From assembly GCA_016703105.1 (NCBI GenBank), contig JADJCS010000006.1:175456-239455 (forward strand): a DNA stretch of 64,000 bases. Reading direction: 5' to 3'. This DNA is from Flavobacteriales bacterium. Its GTDB lineage: Bacteria; Bacteroidota; Bacteroidia; Flavobacteriales_F; PHOS-HE28. Position 1 is the first letter of the stretch, and each line of letters opens with the position of its first letter. The position numbers were made by a program, and so were the translations under genes. Below, one piece after another: positions 17,655 through 26,992 of the stretch. A model generated the notes under the pieces. The model worked only from the letters and a program-made list of their open reading frames with translations. It did not search any database and was not told the origin of the DNA.

Positions 17655-20573
17655 ATGAGGACCTCCCTGCTTCTTTGCTCCCTTTTCGCGCTGGCGAGCA
17701 TCGCCTTGGGCCAAGTGCCCACCACCCAAGCGACATACGACGCATGGAAGACCATCACCTTCCCGGCCGGCACCGCGCCTGTGCAGCATTTGCCCCCTGA
17801 CCCCTACGTGCAACGCGGCGGTGGTGCCACCTGCGATTGCTGGATCACACCGGATGCCAGCTACACGACGATCGACAACAACAGCCAGTGGGATGCGAGC
17901 GGTTTCCACAACGCGGACGATGGAAGTTATGGCCCCATCATGCTTCCGTTCCAGTTCTACCTCTACGGGAGCTTCTACAACGTAGCGTACATCAACATCA
18001 ATGGGAACGTAAGTTTCGGGGCATACTACGGCACGTTCAGTTCCACCGGGTTCCCCTTCAACGGTTACACGATGGCCGCACCTTTCTGGGCCGATGTGGA
18101 TCTGCGCGGGCCCGGCGTCACCAATAACATCGTGCAGTACAAGGTGACCCCCACGGCCATGCTGGTGAATTGGACCAACGTGGGTTACTACAACAGCATG
18201 ACGGACAAGGTGAACACCTTTCAACTCGTGATCACCGAGGGCACCGACCCTCTTGTGCCAAACGGGGCGAACGTGAGCTTTTGCTACAAGGACATGCAGT
18301 GGACCACCGGTTCCGCTTCGGGAGGCACGAACGGCTTCGGCGGAACGCCCGCCACCGTGGGTGCGAACGAAGGCAACGGGGTGGATTATATCCAGTTCGG
18401 TACGTTCGATCAACCGGGCATCGCTTATGATGGGCCCTTCGGGCTTCCCGATGGCGTAAGCTTCCTGGACGATCAGTACTTCAGCTTCAGCACCGACATC
18501 ACTTCGGCCAACGTACCGCCGGTGATCAGCGGACAAAGCGTGTGTGATTCCATCGTGCTCTGCGTGGGCGATCTGGCCACGCTGGATGTCACCTTCCTTT
18601 CTCCCGAGCCCGCGCAGATCACCACCCCCACGGCGAGCTCGCTCACCTTGAGCAGTTTCGTGATAACCAGCGCGATCCCCGGACTGGCCGCCACGATCAG
18701 CATCAATATCCTGCCTACTCCGGCCGACGTGGGTTATCACATCATCACCGTGCAGGGTACCGACAATGGTGCGCCGGTGATGACCTCCACGCTGAACATC
18801 ATCGTCGAAGTGCAACAAGGGGCCACGATCACTTCGGGGGCTTTGGATGTGTGCGATAATGGCGCGATCGTGGACATGATCACCCTGTTGGGTGGCAATC
18901 CACCGGCCACCGGTGATTGGACAGACCCCAACACGAACCCGCACAGCGGGCAGTTCGACCCCGGAGTGGACGTGGATGGGGCCTACACCTATTCCGTAGG
19001 GCAAGGGAGCAATTGCGCGTCCAGCGGCACCGTGACCATGACCACGATACCCAGTGTGAACGCCGGTACCGATGTGGCCGTGGCGTACTGTAATGATCAA
19101 GGAACGGACGACCTGTTCCTGAGCATCGGCGGCGGCCCCATGACCGGAGGCGCCTGGCTGTACCCGAACGACGCTGTGTTCAGCGGCATCATCGATCCGG
19201 CCTCCGATCCCGCAGGTGCTTACCAATACATCGTGACCGCTTCCGCACCCTGTGCGAACGACACAGCTTTTGTTTCCGTGAGCATCCCCTCCGCCGTGGA
19301 CCCCGGCACCGATGCCGCCCTGACGCTTTGCAGCGACGCGGTCCCATTGGATATGCTGGGCGCGTTGGGAGGCACCCCTGAAGCGACCGGCGCCTGGACC
19401 GATCCCAATGGGCAAGCCTTCCCGGGCACCTTTACGGCCGCCTCCGATCCCGTAGGCGTGTACACGTACACCGTGACCGCGGTTCTGCCGTGCCCGACCC
19501 TTTCCGCCACCCTCACGCTCGCCACGGACCCCTTGCCTGACGCAGGGACGGATGGCTCGCTCACCCTTTGCTACGATGGCGTGACCACGGACCTCTTCAC
19601 CCGTTTGGGCGGTACGCCCGATGGGGGCGGGGCTTGGTTGGATCCCGGCCTTCTGGCCCACGCCCCGCTGCTCGATCCCGCTGCGGACACGTCCGGGACC
19701 TATTCCTATGTGGCTTACGGCATCGGCACCTGCACCCATCTTACCGATAGCGCCGGTGTACTTGTCACGGTGAACCCGCTCCCGGTGGTCACCTTCCATG
19801 CCGACCCGGACAGTGGATGCCACCCGTTGCAGACCACTTTCTACAACACGACCGATCCTGTTTACCTGGGTGGCAACTGTGTATGGACCTTGGGCGACGG
19901 GGCCACCAGCACCGGCTGCGATAGCATCGCGCACCTCTATGAGCTTCCCGGTTGGTACACGGTGCAACTCACGGTGACCACCCCGCAAGGTTGTGTGGAC
20001 CAACTCACGGTCCCCGGCGCGGTGGTCGTCGACCCAGCCCCCATCGCCACGTACACCTATGCCCCTAACCCAGGGACCGAACTGAACGCCAACATCTACT
20101 TCGCTTCGGACGATCCCGAGGCCACGCAATTCCTCTGGACATTCGAAGGCACGGATTCCGCGACCACCCGCACCACCTACCACCAGTTCAACGATGTGTT
20201 GGGCGATGACTACGAAGTGTGTCTCTACGTTACGGACCAATACGGCTGCAGTGACTCCCTGTGCAAGGTGGTGAGCGTGCTGGTGCCCTCGGTCTTCATC
20301 CCGAACAGCTTCACCCCGGACGGCAACAACCTGAACGAGATCTTCCAGCCGGTGTTGGCCGACATGGTGTTGGAAGACCATCTCTTCGAGGTCTACGATC
20401 GCTGGGGCCAGTTGGTGTACCATACCAATGACATGGAACAAGGTTGGGATGGCCGCCACCAGAACGGAGGCGACATTCTCCCCACTGGCGTCTACACCTG
20501 GCGCCTCATCGGTCGGCCCGTTTATGCTGCGGATAAGCAGGAATGGGTGGGGCAGGTGAACCTTATGAAGTGA
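17655..20573 (+). CDS. Nidogen-like multi-repeat T9SS protein, paralog 2 (type B tail)
   Basis: 972 residues, starting at ATG 17655 seven bases after the anti-sigma-like stop; signal peptide MRTSLLLCSLFALASIALG. The nidogen-like block (CDCWITPDASY, MAAPFWADVDLRG, NVSFCYKDMQWTTG) is followed by a cadherin-like stretch. Four repeats of ~80 residues come next, near residues 395-720, each with xxGTDxxxxxCxD, LGGxPxxxGAWxDP and GxYxYxV words. A PKD domain follows (CVWTLGDGATSTG, GWYTVQLTVTTPQGC), then a type B sorting domain (VFIPNSFTPDGNNLNE, FEVYDRWGQLVYHT, GVYTWRL). It is probably exported and surface-attached. Its position directly behind the sigma/anti-sigma pair suggests it belongs to the same operon. 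Confidence 0.87.
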   Translation: MRTSLLLCSLFALASIALGQVPTTQATYDAWKTITFPAGTAPVQHLPPDPYVQRGGGATCDCWITPDASYTTIDNNSQWDASGFHNADDGSYGPIMLPFQFYLYGSFYNVAYININGNVSFGAYYGTFSSTGFPFNGYTMAAPFWADVDLRGPGVTNNIVQYKVTPTAMLVNWTNVGYYNSMTDKVNTFQLVITEGTDPLVPNGANVSFCYKDMQWTTGSASGGTNGFGGTPATVGANEGNGVDYIQFGTFDQPGIAYDGPFGLPDGVSFLDDQYFSFSTDITSANVPPVISGQSVCDSIVLCVGDLATLDVTFLSPEPAQITTPTASSLTLSSFVITSAIPGLAATISINILPTPADVGYHIITVQGTDNGAPVMTSTLNIIVEVQQGATITSGALDVCDNGAIVDMITLLGGNPPATGDWTDPNTNPHSGQFDPGVDVDGAYTYSVGQGSNCASSGTVTMTTIPSVNAGTDVAVAYCNDQGTDDLFLSIGGGPMTGGAWLYPNDAVFSGIIDPASDPAGAYQYIVTASAPCANDTAFVSVSIPSAVDPGTDAALTLCSDAVPLDMLGALGGTPEATGAWTDPNGQAFPGTFTAASDPVGVYTYTVTAVLPCPTLSATLTLATDPLPDAGTDGSLTLCYDGVTTDLFTRLGGTPDGGGAWLDPGLLAHAPLLDPAADTSGTYSYVAYGIGTCTHLTDSAGVLVTVNPLPVVTFHADPDSGCHPLQTTFYNTTDPVYLGGNCVWTLGDGATSTGCDSIAHLYELPGWYTVQLTVTTPQGCVDQLTVPGAVVVDPAPIATYTYAPNPGTELNANIYFASDDPEATQFLWTFEGTDSATTRTTYHQFNDVLGDDYEVCLYVTDQYGCSDSLCKVVSVLVPSVFIPNSFTPDGNNLNEIFQPVLADMVLEDHLFEVYDRWGQLVYHTNDMEQGWDGRHQNGGDILPTGVYTWRLIGRPVYAADKQEWVGQVNLMK

Positions 20574-20592
20574 ACCCTCAGTACCCGCTTAC

Positions 20593-22761
20593 GTGAAGAA
20601 ACAGATCCTCCTTCTCTCCGCCTTGGTATGTGTTGCCGGGATCGCCTGGGGCCAAGAGGAACTCTCCGCCGCGCAATACGAACAACTGAAGGCGGCAGGC
20701 CAGTTGCCCGCGCACTATACCGTGGACCTCTCCGCGCCACCCAAACAGGCGGTGAAGGGCCAGCCGCGACCTGGCCAACCGAAGGGAGGCGGTACCAGCG
20801 TGTTCTGCAATTGCTGGATCGAACCGGACTCTTCCTACCAGTTGGCCATGACGCCGAACGATGACGGATCCTCGGCTCCCATCAATCTGCCGTTCCAATT
20901 CAACCTCTATGGTGACCTGTACAACCTAGCCTTCATCAACAACAACGGGAACATCACTTTCAATGCCGCGTTATTTGCTTTCTCTGCGGGCGGTTTTCCG
21001 GCACAGTTCGACACCATAATGGTGGCCCCCTTCTGGGCCGACGTGGATACGCGCGGTGATGATGGCAATGGCTTGAACGGAGGACAGGTCTGGTATAAAG
21101 TTACTCCAACAGCCCTCTATGTGAATTGGGTAGACGTTGGCTACTACAATTCGTTCACGGACAAGCACAACTCATTCCAGCTGATCATTACCGACGGAAC
21201 CGACCCGATATTGGGCCTGGACAAGAACGTGAGCTTCTGCTACAAAGACATGCAGTGGACGACCGGAACGGCGTCTTGTCTCGACCCCACGGTATGCAAT
21301 TACAATGGCACGGACTATTCGTGCAACAACACCAATAACCTAGGCTATGGGTTCTGCGGGGCGCCATCGACCGTGGGTGCCAACCGTGGGAATGGTGTGG
21401 ACTTCATCCAGTTCGGTCGCTTCAATCATCCCGGGATCGACTACGACGGACCTTTCGGCGCGCCCGATGCTGTGAGTTGGCTTGATGATCAGGCATTCAC
21501 ATTCACCACGGCGGTGAACACCCAGAACATTCCACCTATTCCGAGCAGTACCTTTCTATGTGACACGGTACGCGTTTGCACAGGCGAACTCGTGGACATC
21601 ACCGTGAACTTTTTCTCCCCGGAACAGAACCAGACCACCACGGCCACTTCGGCCGCGCCTACCATCACCAGCTATCAGGAGACCAGCAACACGAGCGGTG
21701 TAGCGGCCACGATCATCAGCCAGTTCATTCCCACGGTGCTTGATGTGGGCTTCCATACCATCACCTACGTGGCCACGGATGACGGCACACCAGCCCTGAC
21801 CACCACGGTGACCATCGTGATCGAGATCTTCTTCACACCCACCCAACCTCCCGTAGTGGTGGGGGACACCGTGGCCTGCCCGGGACAAGGCGTGGTGCTC
21901 ACCGCCTCCGCCGGGTTCGATGATTACTTCTGGAGCAATGGCTATGACGGGGCATCGGTGCTTGTGGGCCCCGGTACTTACATCGTGCAAGCGACCGCCG
22001 GTGTCTGTCGCCTGGCGTCCGATACCATCATCGTCTATCCCGGCACCACCCCGCAGCCAGTGATCACCGGACAACTCTTCAACTGCGATGGCGCCCCCGC
22101 GGCGCTCAGCACCACGGAGCCTTTCGATACCTATCTCTGGAGCGACGGTAACACGAGCGATACCGCGTGGGTGAGCTCCGGCACCTATTCCGTTACCGTG
22201 ACCGATGTTTACGGATGCGAAGGAGGTTCGGCCACCGTGAACGTGGTGAGCGCGAACAACCCCACAGCCAGCTTCCTGATCAGCCCCTCTAACGAGGTGT
22301 TACCTGGCACCAACGTGCAGTTCACGGACCAGTCCAACGGCAATGGCGACGCGATCGTCTCCTGGCTGTGGTCGGTGGATACCACCGCGTTCTCGTCCCA
22401 GAACAGCAACTTCACATTCACTACGCCCGGGGTGTACGCGGTGACCTTGTTGGTGACCACCAGCAATGGCTGTACCGACCAGATCACACTTTACGTGACG
22501 GTGATCCCAGAGGAGATCATCGTACCCAACGTGTTCAGCCCGAACAACGATGGGGAGAACGATTTCCTGGAATTCACCGGGGTGGAGTACTACCCGAACA
22601 CCGACTTGCGCGTGTTCAATCGCTGGGGGCAAACGGTGTACGAGAACACCAGCTACGCGAACACCTGGTCGCCGAAGGACGTGAGCGAAGGAACCTACTT
22701 CTATGTGCTGCGCCGCGAGGACGGCACGGAATACACCGGGCACGTTACCCTGTTGCGCTAG
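20593..22761 (+). CDS. Nidogen-like T9SS protein with PKD domain, paralog 3 (type B tail)
   Basis: 722 residues from a GTG start at 20593, chosen because it begins the signal peptide (KKQILLLSALVCVAGIAWG); it lies 19 bases after the previous stop. The nidogen-like block is close to its two paralogs but carries an inserted Cys-rich loop (CLDPTVCNYNGTDYSC) in place of the short Gly-Gly turn. A cadherin-like stretch, two Ig-like units (DDYFWSNGYDG, FDTYLWSDGNTS), a PKD domain (ASFLISPSNEVLPGTNVQF) and a type B tail (IIVPNVFSPNNDGENDFLEF, RVFNRWGQTVYENT) follow. It is the last gene of the 15.9-22.8 kb cluster and is followed by a strong hairpin. Confidence 0.87.
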   Translation: MKKQILLLSALVCVAGIAWGQEELSAAQYEQLKAAGQLPAHYTVDLSAPPKQAVKGQPRPGQPKGGGTSVFCNCWIEPDSSYQLAMTPNDDGSSAPINLPFQFNLYGDLYNLAFINNNGNITFNAALFAFSAGGFPAQFDTIMVAPFWADVDTRGDDGNGLNGGQVWYKVTPTALYVNWVDVGYYNSFTDKHNSFQLIITDGTDPILGLDKNVSFCYKDMQWTTGTASCLDPTVCNYNGTDYSCNNTNNLGYGFCGAPSTVGANRGNGVDFIQFGRFNHPGIDYDGPFGAPDAVSWLDDQAFTFTTAVNTQNIPPIPSSTFLCDTVRVCTGELVDITVNFFSPEQNQTTTATSAAPTITSYQETSNTSGVAATIISQFIPTVLDVGFHTITYVATDDGTPALTTTVTIVIEIFFTPTQPPVVVGDTVACPGQGVVLTASAGFDDYFWSNGYDGASVLVGPGTYIVQATAGVCRLASDTIIVYPGTTPQPVITGQLFNCDGAPAALSTTEPFDTYLWSDGNTSDTAWVSSGTYSVTVTDVYGCEGGSATVNVVSANNPTASFLISPSNEVLPGTNVQFTDQSNGNGDAIVSWLWSVDTTAFSSQNSNFTFTTPGVYAVTLLVTTSNGCTDQITLYVTVIPEEIIVPNVFSPNNDGENDFLEFTGVEYYPNTDLRVFNRWGQTVYENTSYANTWSPKDVSEGTYFYVLRREDGTEYTGHVTLLR

Positions 22762-22784
22762 CGCTGAGCGCTGGCACGCCATGG

Positions 22785-22806
22785 ACGCCCTGCCCCGGCA
22801 GGGCGT
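22785..22806 (+). terminator. Perfect GC-rich hairpin between nidogen-like gene and metF
   Basis: ACGCCCTGCC and GGCAGGGCGT form a 10-bp stem with a two-base loop (functionally 9 bp with a 4-base loop). There is no T-run behind it, so it may be a weak terminator or mRNA-stabilising hairpin at the 3' end of the surface-gene cluster. Confidence 0.45.
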
Positions 22807-22811
22807 TCGTG

Positions 22812-22819
22812 TATCTTCG
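22812..22819 (+). promoter_or_regulatory. Candidate -7 box TATCTTCG for metF
   Basis: Same octamer as at 15865 and before tRNA-Cys, 33 bases ahead of the metF ATG. It starts five bases after the hairpin at 22785-22806. Confidence 0.4.
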
Positions 22820-22852
22820 CCGCCCGCCCGCCGCCGCGCGAGGCGCTTCCCA

Positions 22853-23806
22853 ATGAAGGTCATCGAGCATCTGCGCCACGCCAAGGGCACCCTGCTATCG
22901 TTCGAGATCCTGCCCCCGTTGAAGGGCAAGGACATCCGTTCCATCTACGAGGGTATCGATCCACTGATGGAGTTCAAGCCCAGCTTCATCAATGTGACCT
23001 ACCACCGCGAGGAGGTGATCTACAAGGAGCGCGGGCACGGTCTCCTACAGAAGGTGCGTGTGCGCAAACGTCCCGGCACTGTGGGCATCTGCGCCATGAT
23101 CAAAGCGAAGTACAATATCGATAGTGTGCCCCACCTGATCTGCGGCGGCTTCAGCAAGGAGGACACCGAGGACGCGCTGATCGAGCTCAACTTCCTGGGC
23201 ATCGACAATGTACTGGCTTTGCGCGGCGACGCGATCAAGAGCGAGCCGCAGTTCATTCCCGAACGCGATGGCCATCAACATGCGGAGGATCTGATCCAGC
23301 AGATCGCCGGATTGAACAAGGGCAAGTACCTCCACGAGGAGGAAGAGGAGGCCGCCCCCACCGATCTGTGCGTAGGCGCCGCGTGCTATCCGGAGAAGCA
23401 TCCCGAGGCGCTGAACCTGGACACCGATATCGCCTACCTGAAACGCAAGGTGGATGCCGGTGCGGAGTATCTGGTAACGCAGATGTTCTTCGACAACGCC
23501 AAGTACTTCGCCTTCTTGGAGCGCTGCCGCGCCGAGGGCATCTCCGTGCCGATCATACCGGGACTGAAGCCGCTCACCACGCGCAAGCACATCGCCTTCA
23601 TACCGAAGACCTTCCATTTGGACCTACCCGTCGCCTTCAGCAATGAGCTGGCGAAATGCCGCGCGGATGCCGAGGTGAAACAAGTGGGGATCGAATGGAG
23701 CATCCAGCAGGCGCGCGAGCTGAAAGCCGCCAAGGTGCCCTGCCTGCATTTCTACACCATGGGCCGCAGTGAGGCGGTGCGCGCCATCGTGAGCGCGGTG
23801 ATCTGA
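22853..23806 (+). CDS. metF: Methylenetetrahydrofolate reductase
   Basis: 317 residues from ATG 22853. The FAD enzyme reduces 5,10-methylene-THF to 5-methyl-THF with NAD(P)H for methionine synthesis in the cytoplasm. Family marks: FEILPP with the acidic catalytic Glu ~18, FINVTYHREE, HLICGGFSKEDTEDALIEL, NVLALRGDA, the GAEYLVTQMFFDN motif and IIPGLKPLTTRKH. Length and order match MetF. It carries its own candidate promoter and is not in an operon with neighbours; an intergenic palindromic repeat follows. Confidence 0.96.
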   Translation: MKVIEHLRHAKGTLLSFEILPPLKGKDIRSIYEGIDPLMEFKPSFINVTYHREEVIYKERGHGLLQKVRVRKRPGTVGICAMIKAKYNIDSVPHLICGGFSKEDTEDALIELNFLGIDNVLALRGDAIKSEPQFIPERDGHQHAEDLIQQIAGLNKGKYLHEEEEEAAPTDLCVGAACYPEKHPEALNLDTDIAYLKRKVDAGAEYLVTQMFFDNAKYFAFLERCRAEGISVPIIPGLKPLTTRKHIAFIPKTFHLDLPVAFSNELAKCRADAEVKQVGIEWSIQQARELKAAKVPCLHFYTMGRSEAVRAIVSAVI

Positions 23807-23820
23807 GCACGCGAAGGGCC

Positions 23821-23950
23821 TTCCGCAGATGGCGCAGATGGGCCCATGCAGCGAGGCTTCAGCGTTCACCGTCTGAGTTCTATCTCCGCTCGGTACCCGG
23901 TCGTTGATCCTGCTGAGTTATCTGCGCTCATCCGCGGCATCTGCGGATAG
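23821..23950. repeat. Palindromic intergenic repeat (CCGCAGATG type)
   Basis: The left end (from 23821) reads TTCCGCAGATGGCGCAGATG. The right end (23918-23950) is its imperfect inverse, reading on the other strand TCCGCAGATGCCGCGGATG and then AGCGCAGAT. The element fills most of the 179-base gap between metF and the M1 peptidase. This motif family (CGCAGATxxCGCAGAT) is seen as dispersed intergenic repeats in many genomes. Confidence 0.55.
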
Positions 23951-23985
23951 CATTCTTCCACCCTATTGCGCATTACCTTAGAGGA

Positions 23986-25920
23986 ATGAAGGCCGCTCTG
24001 CTCGCGCTGTGTACCTGCTCTCTGCTCACTGCGGATGCCCAAGTGCTATGGGACCATGCAGTGACCGATGAGGTCGCCTGGCGTGAACGGCAAGGGCATC
24101 ATCCCGCCTTGTTGCGGAGCGGCGATCCCGCTTATGGCTACGACCTGCACTATGTGCGCTTGGTGTGGGACTTGGATCCCGCTGTGAACGCGATCGCCGG
24201 GCACGTGACGAGCTATTTCACCGCGACCACACTGCTGAACACTGTGCGCTTCGATGCCGATACCGCATTGGACATCCTCTCGGTGATCCACCACGGCAAC
24301 GCGCTCGGTTTCACGCACGCACCGGACGCCACCGTATTGATCGACCTGCCGGCACCGCTCGCCATTGGCGAAGTGGACAGCATCACGGTCAACTACGCCG
24401 GCGAACCCGCAGGCACCGGCTTCGGCAGTTTCGAGATCGGCACACCGCTGGGCAATACCGCGCTCTGGACCCTTAGCGAGCCCTACGGCGCGCGCGACTG
24501 GTGGCCATGCAAGCAGGACCTCAACGACAAGATCGATTCGGTCGATGCGTTCATCACCGTGCCCGGCGCCAACGAAGCGGTGAGCAACGGCGTGCTGGTG
24601 GGCAGCTCGTCCATCGATGGTGGCCTGCACACTACCTACCACTGGCGGCATCGCTACCCGATCGCCTTCTACTTGATCGCCACGGCGGTGTGTGACTACG
24701 CGGTGAGCACGTTGGACATCGTTGTGCCGGATGACACCATCCCGATGTGGACCTACGCCTATCCGCAGGACGATTTCTTAGCGCAACTCGTGGCGGGCGA
24801 TGTGCAGGAGCAGATGCCGCTCTACCACCAGCTCTTCGGCCCGTATCCGTTCGCGCAGGAGCAATACGGCCACGCCCAATTCGGTTGGGGCGGTGGTATG
24901 GAGCACCAGACCATGACCTTCATGGGTGGCTGGAGCTACGAGCTGGCCGCACACGAATTGGCGCACCAATGGTTCGGCGACAAGGTGACCTGCGCCACCT
25001 GGCAGGACCTCTGGTTGAACGAGGGCTTCGCGACCTACTTGAGCGGGCTCTGCTACGAATTCCTCGCGCCGCAATACTGGCCGGGATGGACACGCGCGCA
25101 AGTGGATGATATCGTCAGCCTGCCGGATGGATCCCTACGCGTGAGCGATACTACGGACATCGCGCGGCTCTTCAGTTCGCGGCTCACGTACCGCAAGGGC
25201 GCCATGGTGCTGCACATGCTGCGCTGGGTTTGTGGTGATAGCGCCTTCTTCGCCGGATGCCGCAACTACTTGAACGATCCCGATCTCGCCTATGGCAGCG
25301 CCTACACCGCGGATCTGCAAGCGCACCTGGAAGCCGCCAGCGGAAAGGACCTCGATGGTTTCATGGACGACTGGTACACCGGCGAAGGCTTCCCCACCTA
25401 CACCGTGGAATGGACGCAGGACGCCAATGGTCTCGTGATGCTGCAATTGGACCAGAGCACCTCGCACGCGAGCGTGGACTTCTTCGAACTACCCGTGCCG
25501 ATCCGATTCAAGAACGGTTCGCAGGATCAACTCGTGGTGCTGGACCACACGTCCAACGGGCAGCTCTTCTCGATCCAACTTCCCTTCCAGGCGGATAGTG
25601 CCTTGTTCGATCCCGATACGTGGTTGATCAGTGGCCAGAACCTGGTGCTGCGCGTGCCCGTGCTCGCCTTCGGGCAGGACCGCGCCGTGCTGTATCCCAA
25701 TCCCGCCGATGGCGACGCGATCCTCTACCTGGGCAACAGCGTGCAAGGCCCTGTCCGCCTGCGCATCATGGACCAGAGCGGGCGGTTGGTGCGCGAGCAA
25801 GATGTGGTTGTGGCCGACCGGCGGATACCGTTGCGCACTGCGGAATTGAGCGGAGGTGCTTACACCGTGGAGGTGACGGGGGCTGGCGTCGCGATGAGGA
25901 CTGTGCTGATCAAGCAGTGA
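23986..25920 (+). CDS. M1 family zinc metallopeptidase with T9SS type A tail
   Basis: 644 residues; signal peptide MKAALLALCTCSLLTADAQ. The N-terminal beta domain (HYVRLVWDLDPAVNAIAGHV) and the catalytic domain are in M1 order. GGMEHQ stands in the place of GAMEN, the zinc motif HELAHQW has His323 and His327 with Glu324, and the third ligand is Glu346 in NEGFATYL. A Tyr-bearing region (YRKGAMVLHMLRWV) follows. The last ~85 residues are a type A sorting domain (LYPNPADGDAILYL, IMDQSGRLVRE, GGAYTVEV). M1 enzymes release N-terminal residues from peptides; here the enzyme is probably secreted and attached to the cell surface for peptide scavenging. The short form (no ERAP-like C-terminal domain) is usual for T9SS-linked members. 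Confidence 0.93.
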   Translation: MKAALLALCTCSLLTADAQVLWDHAVTDEVAWRERQGHHPALLRSGDPAYGYDLHYVRLVWDLDPAVNAIAGHVTSYFTATTLLNTVRFDADTALDILSVIHHGNALGFTHAPDATVLIDLPAPLAIGEVDSITVNYAGEPAGTGFGSFEIGTPLGNTALWTLSEPYGARDWWPCKQDLNDKIDSVDAFITVPGANEAVSNGVLVGSSSIDGGLHTTYHWRHRYPIAFYLIATAVCDYAVSTLDIVVPDDTIPMWTYAYPQDDFLAQLVAGDVQEQMPLYHQLFGPYPFAQEQYGHAQFGWGGGMEHQTMTFMGGWSYELAAHELAHQWFGDKVTCATWQDLWLNEGFATYLSGLCYEFLAPQYWPGWTRAQVDDIVSLPDGSLRVSDTTDIARLFSSRLTYRKGAMVLHMLRWVCGDSAFFAGCRNYLNDPDLAYGSAYTADLQAHLEAASGKDLDGFMDDWYTGEGFPTYTVEWTQDANGLVMLQLDQSTSHASVDFFELPVPIRFKNGSQDQLVVLDHTSNGQLFSIQLPFQADSALFDPDTWLISGQNLVLRVPVLAFGQDRAVLYPNPADGDAILYLGNSVQGPVRLRIMDQSGRLVREQDVVVADRRIPLRTAELSGGAYTVEVTGAGVAMRTVLIKQ

Positions 25921-26326
25921 CGCGAGATGAGTAAGAAGGCCGCAATATCACTCGCCCTTCAAAATCCAGAACTTTGTACACCCAAGTTTAAGGTTGCCTT
26001 CGACCAATGAAATGGAATTCCCCTGTTGGCCCATCGCACAATTTCGGAACGATTCCACCGAGGGTTAGCGGCGGTTTCTATCCTTGTATTTCGGGACTTT
26101 GGACCCAGACACCCAAGAGCTGACACCTCTAACGTCGACTCTTGAACCACGAACTCTGTAGAGAAATTCAAGAGGTTGTTTGGGAACACGCCGGACGAAA
26201 CTGAGCCACAATGAACCAAACCAAGCCAGTTAATAACTATTGCAAAACCTGCTGTCAGAGGGACTAGACTCCTTCAAAATACCGGGGCGTATTGACTGGG
26301 ACGGCATGTCAAAACCTTGGGAACAC
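25921..26326. other. Gene-free gap with lower GC
   Basis: About 400 bases between the convergent M1 peptidase and riboflavin synthase genes. The base composition is visibly more AT-rich than its neighbours. An 86-codon minus-strand frame (25959-26219) has no recognisable protein features and no good ribosome site. No tRNA, tmRNA or clear terminator was recognised by eye. Confidence 0.5.
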
Positions 26327-26992
26327 TCATGCGGACCCCATGGAAGAAAAGACGATTGGGACCAACCCGGAGAAAACGGGGGCCATTGACACGAAGATCC
26401 CGTTCACAGCGGCCCAAAGCACCATCCGCTCCACGTACTTCCCCAGCACATCGAACTCCACGTTCACCTTGTCGCCGGGCTGCAGCGAACGGAAGGTGGT
26501 GTGCTCCTGCGTGTACGGGATGATGGCCACACTGAAGTCGTTCTCCGATAGTTCGGCGATGGTGAGGCTCACGCCGTTGAGACAAATGCTGCCCTTGTGC
26601 ACGAGCAGTTGCTTCTGCTCTGGGATCCGGAAGGTGTAACGCCAACTTCCGTGGAGGTCTTCCGCGCGAAGGCATTCGGTCACGGTATCCACATGGCCTT
26701 GTACCATGTGCCCATCCAGGCGATCGCCGAGAAGAAGGCTGCGTTCCAGGTTCACGCCATCGCCGGGGGCCAACGTACCGAGGTTGCTCCGCTGCAATGA
26801 CTCCTGTACCACGGTCACCTCATAGATATCCGCATCCTGCCGCACCACGGTGAGGCAGACGCCATTGTGCGCCACGCTTTCATCCACGCGAAGCTCCGTG
26901 GCCATGCGTGCGCGGATCGTGAGGCGCACGTTCGTGCCTTCGTGGGAAACGGCGACCACCGTGCCCACTTCCTCCACGATACCGGTGAACAT
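26327..26992 (-). CDS. ribE: Riboflavin synthase alpha subunit
   Basis: 221 residues with the canonical start MFTGIVEEVGTV. Two lumazine-binding repeats are visible: MFTGIVEEVG...NGVCLTVV and MVQGHVDTVT...NGVSLTIA. The enzyme dismutates two 6,7-dimethyl-8-ribityllumazine molecules to riboflavin in the cytoplasm. The first base of its ATG is the last base of the TGA stop of the upstream T9SS gene (TGATG at 26994-26990), so the two are translationally coupled. A C-terminal tail of ~20 residues (FSGLVPIVFSSMGSA) is longer than in the usual ~200-residue family members. No FMN riboswitch is visible ahead of it. Confidence 0.95.
   Translation of the reverse strand: MFTGIVEEVGTVVAVSHEGTNVRLTIRARMATELRVDESVAHNGVCLTVVRQDADIYEVTVVQESLQRSNLGTLAPGDGVNLERSLLLGDRLDGHMVQGHVDTVTECLRAEDLHGSWRYTFRIPEQKQLLVHKGSICLNGVSLTIAELSENDFSVAIIPYTQEHTTFRSLQPGDKVNVEFDVLGKYVERMVLWAAVNGIFVSMAPVFSGLVPIVFSSMGSA

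Noticed and set aside
17631..20459. Very long open frame on the minus strand opposite the nidogen-like gene
   Set aside because: It is the mirror of a real, homologous + gene. High-GC codons make antisense frames long, and it has no signal, domain or ribosome site.
25959..26219. Minus-strand 86-codon frame in the low-GC gap
   Set aside because: No recognisable family, mixed codon use and no good start context.
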